This document shows positions 15,100 through 19,530 of a DNA stretch of 19,530 nt, piece by piece. Origin of the DNA: an uncultured Clostridia bacterium (GTDB lineage Bacteria > Bacillota > Clostridia > Christensenellales > Borkfalkiaceae); the NCBI GenBank assembly GCA_947629225.1, contig CANRCY010000011.1, positions 1 through 19,530 of the forward strand, given 5' to 3'. The notes below the pieces were generated by a model that was not told the origin of the DNA, ran no database searches, and saw nothing but the letters and a program-made list of their open reading frames with translations. The stretch's first letter is position 1. Each line of letters opens with the position of its first letter. Made by a program: the position numbers and the translations under genes.

Positions 15100-16833
15100 A
15101 TGCAGCAGAGAACAGAATACCCCCGCCCGCAATTCCGAAGAGAGGATTGGCTCGCGCTCAACGGAGAATGGGAATTTGCGTTCGACGATGAGGACGAGGG
15201 CTTCGCCAAGGGATACGATACGGGGCGCGTCTCTCTCCCCCTCAAGATCAACGTTCCGTTCAGCTATCAGTACCCCGCGAGCGGCATCGGCGATCCCGCC
15301 GTCCACCCGTGCGTATGGTACAGAAGAACATTCGAAGCGAAGGAGGGCAGGCATGCCCTGCTCTCCTTCAACGGAGCGGACTATCAAACGGACGTCTGGA
15401 TCAACGGCAAACATGCAGTCTCTCACGAGGGGGGCTATACGCCCTTTTCGGCAGACATTACAAAACTTTTGAAGCGGGGCGCGAACACGGTCGTCGTGCG
15501 GTGCTCCGACCCGCTCGATCCCGTTCTCCCGCGCGGCAAACAGAGCTGGACGGGGGAGCGTTTCGCCTGTTGGTATCTCCCGAATACGGGGATCTGGCAG
15601 AGCGTATGGATCGATTGGGTGGGGGAGGACGCCATTCTTTCCCACACGATTTTTCCCGAATTCGACGGATGTTCGGTGTCGGGAGAGATCGTCACCGCGG
15701 GCTATGCGGATGAGGCGGAGATCGTCGTCTCTCTGAACGGAGAGGAGCTCAAAACCGTCCGCTTCGGGCTCGACGGCAAGCGTACCCGCTATTCCTTCAC
15801 GCTGAAAGAGCCCAATGAGGTAGACTTCGACTATGCGTGGCGACCCGAACGCCCCGTGCTGTTCGGCGCGCAATTCAGGCTCTATTCGGGCGGGAAACTT
15901 GTCGACGACGCCGCGGCGCGGTTTGGGTTCCGCAAGCTCTCCGCCGACGGGAATACGATCGCCCTCAACAACGAACCGCTCTTTCAGCGGTTGGTTTTAG
16001 ATCAAGGCTATTGGGAGGAGAGCGGGATTACGCCGCCGAGCGCGGAGGCGCTCAAAAAGGATATTCTCCTCGCCAAGTCGATGGGGTTCAACGGAGCGCG
16101 GAAACATCAGAAGTTCGAGGACCCGTATTTCTACTACTATGCGGAAGAGCTCGGCTTTCTCGTCTGGTGCGAAATGCCGTCCGCCTATGTATTTTGCGCA
16201 GAGGAAGAGGCGCGGATTTCCTCCGAATGGGCTGCGATCGTCCGCGAAGCGAGCTTGTTTACGAGCGTCGTTGCCTACGTCCCGCTCAACGAGAGTTGGG
16301 GGGTGCGGAATATCGTCGCCGACCGCGCACAGCAGAATTTCGCTCGCTCCCTCTACTACATGACCAAGGCGCTCGATCCCACCCGCCTCATTTCCACGAA
16401 CGACGGTTGGGAATCGCCCGAGACGACCGATCTGCTCGGCATTCACGATTATTCCTACGACAGCAGTCTCTTTGCCGAAAAATACCGCGCCGAACGCTAC
16501 AACGGGCTCTATCCGCAGGGGCGGCGGCTGATGGCAGAGGGTTGTCTCTACCGCGGACAGCCCGTCCTTCTCACCGAATTCGGCGGCATTGCGATGTCCG
16601 ACGAGATGGAAAACGGGAATTGGGGCTACAACGACGGCGCGCAGGACAAGGAAGCGTTCTATGCCCGCTACGGAGATCTTATGCGGGGGGTGTATGCCCA
16701 TCCCGAGTTCCGCGGGTTCTGCTATACCCAGCTCACCGACGTGCAACAGGAAGTAAACGGGCTTCTCTATCCCGACCGCACGCCGAAATTCGACTGCGAG
16801 CGGCTCAAACGCCTCACCGAAGGAAAAGAATAA
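15100..16833 (+). CDS. Glycoside hydrolase family 2 (beta-galactosidase/glucuronidase-like), cytoplasmic
   Basis: A retaining beta-glycosidase of 577 residues acting on imported oligosaccharides; no signal peptide is present. The order is GH2 sugar-binding jelly roll (about 15-175, with LNGEWEFAF and DVWINGKHAVSHEGGYTPF), immunoglobulin-like sandwich (about 176-280), then TIM barrel (about 285-575). The acid/base is Glu398 in VPLNESWG and the nucleophile is Glu493 in LLTEFGG. The KHQKFEDPYFYYYAEELGF segment is a typical barrel helix-strand. The length matches compact GH2 enzymes such as beta-glucuronidase, lacking the extra domains of LacZ. The specificity could be beta-galactoside, glucuronide, mannoside or arabinopyranoside. 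It lies 19 nt after the lipoprotein GH43 gene with AAGGAG upstream. Confidence 0.92.
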   Translation: MQQRTEYPRPQFRREDWLALNGEWEFAFDDEDEGFAKGYDTGRVSLPLKINVPFSYQYPASGIGDPAVHPCVWYRRTFEAKEGRHALLSFNGADYQTDVWINGKHAVSHEGGYTPFSADITKLLKRGANTVVVRCSDPLDPVLPRGKQSWTGERFACWYLPNTGIWQSVWIDWVGEDAILSHTIFPEFDGCSVSGEIVTAGYADEAEIVVSLNGEELKTVRFGLDGKRTRYSFTLKEPNEVDFDYAWRPERPVLFGAQFRLYSGGKLVDDAAARFGFRKLSADGNTIALNNEPLFQRLVLDQGYWEESGITPPSAEALKKDILLAKSMGFNGARKHQKFEDPYFYYYAEELGFLVWCEMPSAYVFCAEEEARISSEWAAIVREASLFTSVVAYVPLNESWGVRNIVADRAQQNFARSLYYMTKALDPTRLISTNDGWESPETTDLLGIHDYSYDSSLFAEKYRAERYNGLYPQGRRLMAEGCLYRGQPVLLTEFGGIAMSDEMENGNWGYNDGAQDKEAFYARYGDLMRGVYAHPEFRGFCYTQLTDVQQEVNGLLYPDRTPKFDCERLKRLTEGKE

Positions 16834-16842
16834 TAACGCATC

Positions 16843-16868
16843 GTTGCCTTGGTTTCCGCCAAGGCAAC
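16843..16868 (+). promoter_or_regulatory. Intercistronic hairpin between GH2 and GH13 genes
   Basis: A perfect 10-bp stem, GTTGCCTTGG with CCAAGGCAAC, surrounds TTTCCG. No T tract follows, so it may attenuate rather than end transcription. A small second stem (CGAAC/GTTCG) lies close to the ribosome site of the next gene. No convincing promoter was seen in this 94-nt gap. Confidence 0.6.
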
Positions 16869-16914
16869 TGTTTCGAAACTCACCAAAAAGAATAAAAAAA
16901 CGAACAAGACGTTC

Positions 16915-16920
16915 GGGAGG
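16915..16920 (+). promoter_or_regulatory. Ribosome binding site deciding the GH13 start
   Basis: GGGAGG lies 7 nt before ATG 16928. The open frame continues 28 codons upstream to 16844, but that part crosses the hairpin, lacks a ribosome site and has no GH13 similarity. Confidence 0.8.
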
Positions 16921-16927
16921 GTTCATT

Positions 16928-18484
16928 ATGTCAAAAGAATGGCTCAAACATGCGGTCATTTACCAAATTTATCCGCAGTCCTTTTTTGATACCAACGGGG
17001 ACGGCATCGGAGACATCAACGGGATTTCGGAAAAGTTAGACTATATCCGCGAGCTCGGTTGCGACCTGCTCTGGATCAATCCGTGCTTCGATTCCCCGTT
17101 CCACGACGCGGGATACGACGTGCGGGACTACAAAAAAGTCGCGCCGCGTTACGGGACCAACGACGACCTTCGCCGCTTGTTCCGCGAGGCGCACGGGCGC
17201 GGGATCCGCGTTCTGCTCGATCTCGTCCCCGGGCACACTTCCGAAGAGCACCCGTGGTTTATCGCGTCCTCGAAAGCCGAACACAACGAGTATTCCAACC
17301 GCTATATCTGGACGGATTCCTGCTTCCGCGGGGCGGAAGGAATGCCCTTCATCGGCGGGGAGCGCGAGCGCAACGGTTGCTATATTTTGAACTTTTTCAA
17401 GTGCCAGCCCGCGCTCAACTACGGGTTCCAAAACCCGAAGGAGAATTGGCAGCTCCCGCCGACCCACCCCGACTGCGTCGCCACGTTGGAGGCGATGAAA
17501 GACGTCATGCGCTTTTGGCTCTCCATGGGGTGCGACGGCTTCCGCGTGGACATGGCGGCTTCCCTGATCAAGCTCGACGACGAAAACCGCACGGGGATCA
17601 AAGCGCTGTGGAAGAACGTCCGCAGCATGCTCGATCGGGAGTTCCCCGACGCCGTTTTGATCTCCGAATGGTCGGACCCGCCCAAAGCCATCGACGCGGG
17701 ATTCGACATCGATTTTTATCTGCATTCGGCGGGCAACGGCTGTTCCGCTCTTCTTCGAGACTATCAGTGCCACGGGAACGGCAAGCCGGGCGGGGAAGAT
17801 CACAGCTACTTCAAAAAGGGCGGAAAGGGAGACGTTACGCCGTTTTTGGAGGAATTCTGCCCGTGGTACGAAAAGACGAAGGGCAGGGGATATATCTCCT
17901 TCCAGACGGGCACCCACGACACGGAGCGCGCCCGTTGGTCGCTGACCGAGGACGAGCTCAAGATCGCCTATGCGGTGCTGTTCACCCTGCCGGGGATCCC
18001 GTCCGTCTACTACGGCGACGAGATCGGCATGCGGTATCTGGAAGTTCCCACCAAGGAGGGCGGCTATAACCGTACGGGCTCCCGAACGCCCATGCAGTGG
18101 AAAAAAGCGCCCAATCTCGGCTTTTCGGAGGGGACGAAGGAGAGCCTTTATCTGCCCGTGGACAGCGCAGACGACGCTCCGACGGCAGAAGAACAGATGC
18201 GCGACCCCGATTCCCTGTGGAATACGGTGAAGCGCCTTTTGGCTCTGCGCCGTGCGGAAGACGACCTCTCCGCAGACGCTCCGTTCGAGGTGCTCTTCGC
18301 GCGGAAGGGGAGCCCGCTGTTCGTGTATCGGAGAGGGAGTCTTACGATCGCCGTCAATCCTTCCGCAGAGCCCGTATCCGAAAAAGTGTGCGGCGCGGAA
18401 AAGATCGTCTATGCGATGGGGAATGCTTCCGTAAAACAGGGTACGATCGAGTTGGGACCGCAGTCGTTTTTGATCGCGCGGTAA
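16928..18484 (+). CDS. Glycoside hydrolase family 13 (alpha-glucosidase/oligo-1,6-glucosidase type), cytoplasmic
   Basis: A retaining alpha-glycosidase of 518 residues hydrolysing alpha-linked gluco-oligosaccharides inside the cell (no signal peptide). It opens with the GH13 hallmark VIYQIYPQSFFDTNGDGIGDI. Conserved region I is LVPGHTS at 99-105, where the usual Asn before His is Gly. Region II is GFRVDMA with nucleophile Asp208. Region III is LISEWSD with acid/base Glu247. Region IV is GTHDTER with His330 and stabilising Asp331. LPGIPSVYYGDEIGM at 354-368 is also typical. A small C-terminal beta domain follows (about 440-518). The alpha specificity contrasts with the beta-linked, hemicellulose-type enzymes upstream. 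It is the last gene before a block of terminators. Trehalose- or sucrose-active relatives cannot be excluded. Confidence 0.9.
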   Translation: MSKEWLKHAVIYQIYPQSFFDTNGDGIGDINGISEKLDYIRELGCDLLWINPCFDSPFHDAGYDVRDYKKVAPRYGTNDDLRRLFREAHGRGIRVLLDLVPGHTSEEHPWFIASSKAEHNEYSNRYIWTDSCFRGAEGMPFIGGERERNGCYILNFFKCQPALNYGFQNPKENWQLPPTHPDCVATLEAMKDVMRFWLSMGCDGFRVDMAASLIKLDDENRTGIKALWKNVRSMLDREFPDAVLISEWSDPPKAIDAGFDIDFYLHSAGNGCSALLRDYQCHGNGKPGGEDHSYFKKGGKGDVTPFLEEFCPWYEKTKGRGYISFQTGTHDTERARWSLTEDELKIAYAVLFTLPGIPSVYYGDEIGMRYLEVPTKEGGYNRTGSRTPMQWKKAPNLGFSEGTKESLYLPVDSADDAPTAEEQMRDPDSLWNTVKRLLALRRAEDDLSADAPFEVLFARKGSPLFVYRRGSLTIAVNPSAEPVSEKVCGAEKIVYAMGNASVKQGTIELGPQSFLIAR

Positions 18485-18493
18485 GTAGAAGGC

Positions 18494-18541
18494 TTTTAGT
18501 GCCATTTTGGCACTAAAAATAAAATAGTGCCAAAATGGCAC
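18494..18541 (+). repeat. Pair of mirror-image palindromic hairpins
   Basis: Hairpin A pairs TTTTAGTGCC (18494-18503) with GGCACTAAAA (18509-18518). Hairpin B pairs GTGCC (18527-18531) with GGCAC (18537-18541). The 15-mer GTGCCATTTTGGCAC in A is the exact reverse complement of the 15-mer in B, so A and B could also pair with each other as one long stem. It may serve as a terminator or as a tandem protein-binding site. Confidence 0.75.
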
Positions 18542-18545
18542 CAAA

Positions 18546-18576
18546 AAAATTCCTCGCGCTTTACGCGGGGAATTTT
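18546..18576 (+). terminator. Bidirectional terminator-like hairpin
   Basis: A 13-bp stem with one G-U pairs 18546-18558 with 18564-18576 around CTTTA. On the plus strand it ends in AATTTTCTCT. On the minus strand the stem runs into seven T, making it stronger in that direction. Confidence 0.75.
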
Positions 18577-18589
18577 CTCTAATCCCGCG

Positions 18590-18626
18590 AAAAAAGCCGC
18601 CTATTATGTTATTAGGCGGCTTTTTT
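18590..18626 (+). terminator. Strong Rho-independent terminator of the glycan operon
   Basis: A 14-bp stem pairs AAAAAAGCCGCCTA (18590-18603) with TAGGCGGCTTTTTT (18613-18626) around a 9-nt loop. Its A/T flanks make it usable in both directions. It separates the GH13 gene from the next operon. Confidence 0.9.
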
Positions 18627-18634
18627 ACGCCATT

Positions 18635-18663
18635 ATGATACTACATGCGACGCATTCTGTCAA
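18635..18663 (-). promoter_or_regulatory. Consensus-like promoter on the minus strand
   Basis: Read on the minus strand, TTGACA (18663-18658) is followed after 17 bp by TATCAT (18640-18635). A/T tracts lie upstream at about 18664-18700, resembling the layout before the 2745 gene. The predicted start is near 18628, pointing towards the terminators. No minus-strand gene lies downstream, so it may make a short RNA or be a relic. Confidence 0.5.
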
Positions 18664-18833
18664 TAGTTTTTCCGAAATTTTTTGAAATTTTTTCAAAACC
18701 GCTCAATTTTTGTGATTTTCTTTCTCTCGCACAGACATTTTGAACGTCTATTAACATATTAGGCGCACAAAATATCAAAAAAATCGTGTAAATGACCCAC
18801 AAAATCAGGCGGAAATCTTCGATTCCGTACATT

Positions 18834-18862
18834 TTGTGTTTTATTTGGAGCCAAGGTAAAAC
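18834..18862 (+). promoter_or_regulatory. Possible promoter of the pullulanase-like lipoprotein gene
   Basis: TTGTGT (18834-18839), 17 bp, then TAAAAC (18857-18862) is a weak sigma-A-like pair. The -10 overlaps the operator at 18855-18870. The match is modest, but the position (about 40 nt before the ATG) is suitable. Confidence 0.35.
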
Positions 18863-18870
18863 GGTTTACC
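18855..18870 (+). promoter_or_regulatory. Second LacI-type operator
   Basis: GGTAAAACGGTTTACC is an inverted repeat with GGTAAA/TTTACC arms and a central CG. One central pair is mismatched. The form is typical of LacI/GalR or CcpA-like sites. Its half-sites differ from those of the palindrome at 2721-2734, so a different regulator (perhaps a maltose-type one) is likely. Confidence 0.65.
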
Positions 18871-18902
18871 TACGCAATAAAAAATCATCAGGAGGAAAAA
18901 GC

Positions 18903-19530
18903 ATGAGAAAGAGAAGTTTGGGCTGCATCACATTGTCGCTCATTCTCGCTCTCGGATGTCTGGCGGGTTGCCACGAAAACACGATCACGCCCCCGGACAC
19001 CGACAACACGCCGGCAGTGAATTACACCGTCAAATTCGACGTCGGCGCGGAAGCAAGCGCGGCAGGCGTAAAGACGCCCGCCGACCAGACCGTGAAGAGC
19101 GGTTCTACCGCCGTAGAGCCCGCCGCGGAGTACGAGGCGGACAGCACTTGGTGGCAGACGCATGAGCTCGTCGGCTGGACGAGAAGTTCTACCGATTGGG
19201 ATTTCTCGAACGATAAGGTCACGGACAACATGACGCTCACGGCGCAATGGCAGTCCACCGAGGCGAACAACACGGCGGCTGAGTATGAAGAAAAACTCAG
19301 CGGCGGGCAGTTCAGCTGGGTGCAGGAAGACCACCTCTACGTCCACTATCTGAAAGGTTCGGACGATCCTTCGGAGCACGGCACCGTCAACCCCGCCAAG
19401 GATACCTATTATGATACGCAGATCGACAGCGCGGTCTACGGCGATTGGGGTCTTTGGGTATGGGAGTACAACCCCGTCAACAGCGAGGGGAGAGCGTTCT
19501 ATCCCGCCTTCCTCGACGAGAGCGGCGCGG
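18903..19530 (+). CDS. Surface lipoprotein with InlB-type repeat and pullulanase-associated domain, 3'-truncated by window end
   Basis: The start of a large surface lipoprotein, probably a pullulanase that cuts alpha-1,6 bonds of branched alpha-glucans. 209 residues are visible and the frame stays open to the last base. The signal peptide ends in LAGC with lipid-Cys23. Residues 41-116 are an InlB-type repeat ending in LTAQW, like that of the 4732-8616 protein. From 143, DHLYVHYLKGSDDP and YGDWGLWVWEY look like the CBM41/PUD starch-binding domain of pullulanases. The GH13 catalytic part would lie beyond the window. AGGAGG at 18890-18895 gives a 7-nt spacing. The gene is preceded by a LacI-type operator and is separated from the previous operon by terminators, so it starts its own transcription unit. 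Confidence 0.8.
   Translation, partial: MRKRSLGCITLSLILALGCLAGCHENTITPPDTDNTPAVNYTVKFDVGAEASAAGVKTPADQTVKSGSTAVEPAAEYEADSTWWQTHELVGWTRSSTDWDFSNDKVTDNMTLTAQWQSTEANNTAAEYEEKLSGGQFSWVQEDHLYVHYLKGSDDPSEHGTVNPAKDTYYDTQIDSAVYGDWGLWVWEYNPVNSEGRAFYPAFLDESGA

Noticed and set aside
12630..15251. 873-codon minus-strand open frame, and similar ones at 8727-10490, 10713-11600 and 3377-4483
   Set aside because: Each lies opposite a well-supported gene, has no ribosome site or family motif, and reflects the codon composition of the plus-strand gene.
18641..18832. 63-codon minus-strand open frame in the spacer
   Set aside because: There is no Shine-Dalgarno before its ATG, its sequence is AT-rich noise, and it reads through the minus-strand promoter boxes.

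Overview
The window looks like a carbohydrate-use region from an uncultured, low-to-mid GC Gram-positive (Bacillota, Clostridia-like) bacterium, probably gut-associated. The signs are strong AGGAGG ribosome sites, many lipobox (LAAC/LAGC) lipoproteins, InlB-type surface repeats, LacI-family regulators and a MalFG-type sugar ABC importer without its own ATPase. Clostridia (perhaps Christensenellales-like) is an inference from style, not a placement.

Region 1 (1-2600): a large SF1B (RecD-like) helicase/ATPase gene with an unrecognised N-terminal half. Its composition is visibly more AT-rich than everything downstream. It is followed by a tRNA-like sequence with a missing or degenerate anticodon stem and then a perfect terminator hairpin. 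This fits the distal boundary of an inserted island whose intact tRNA would lie upstream of the window, but that is not proven.

Region 2 (2680-18484): a long co-directional glycan locus. A near-consensus promoter (TTGACA-17-TATACT) carries a perfect 14-bp LacI-type palindrome on its start site. It drives a cytoplasmic GH43 glycosidase and a LacI-family regulator. Then come a giant SGNH-esterase lipoprotein, a sugar-binding lipoprotein with two permeases, a second GH43 as a surface lipoprotein, a cytoplasmic GH2 and a cytoplasmic GH13. The logic is: esterase and GH43 trim a decorated polysaccharide outside, the ABC importer takes up oligosaccharides, and GH43/GH2/GH13 finish them inside. Structured RNA hairpins sit at three intercistronic gaps and probably set differential expression.

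Region 3 (18485-18902): a gene-free spacer packed with hairpins. It holds two mirror-image 15-mers, two strong terminators, a consensus promoter on the minus strand pointing into those terminators, and a second, different LacI-type operator.

Region 4 (18903-19530): the start of a surface lipoprotein with an InlB-type repeat and a pullulanase-associated (CBM41/PUD-like) domain, cut by the window end. It is probably a pullulanase opening an alpha-glucan operon.

I found no CRISPR array, integrase, transposase or toxin-antitoxin pair. The least explained items are the helicase N-terminal region, the tRNA-like boundary, a recurring unnamed beta-rich module shared by two lipoproteins, and the minus-strand promoter/terminator unit.
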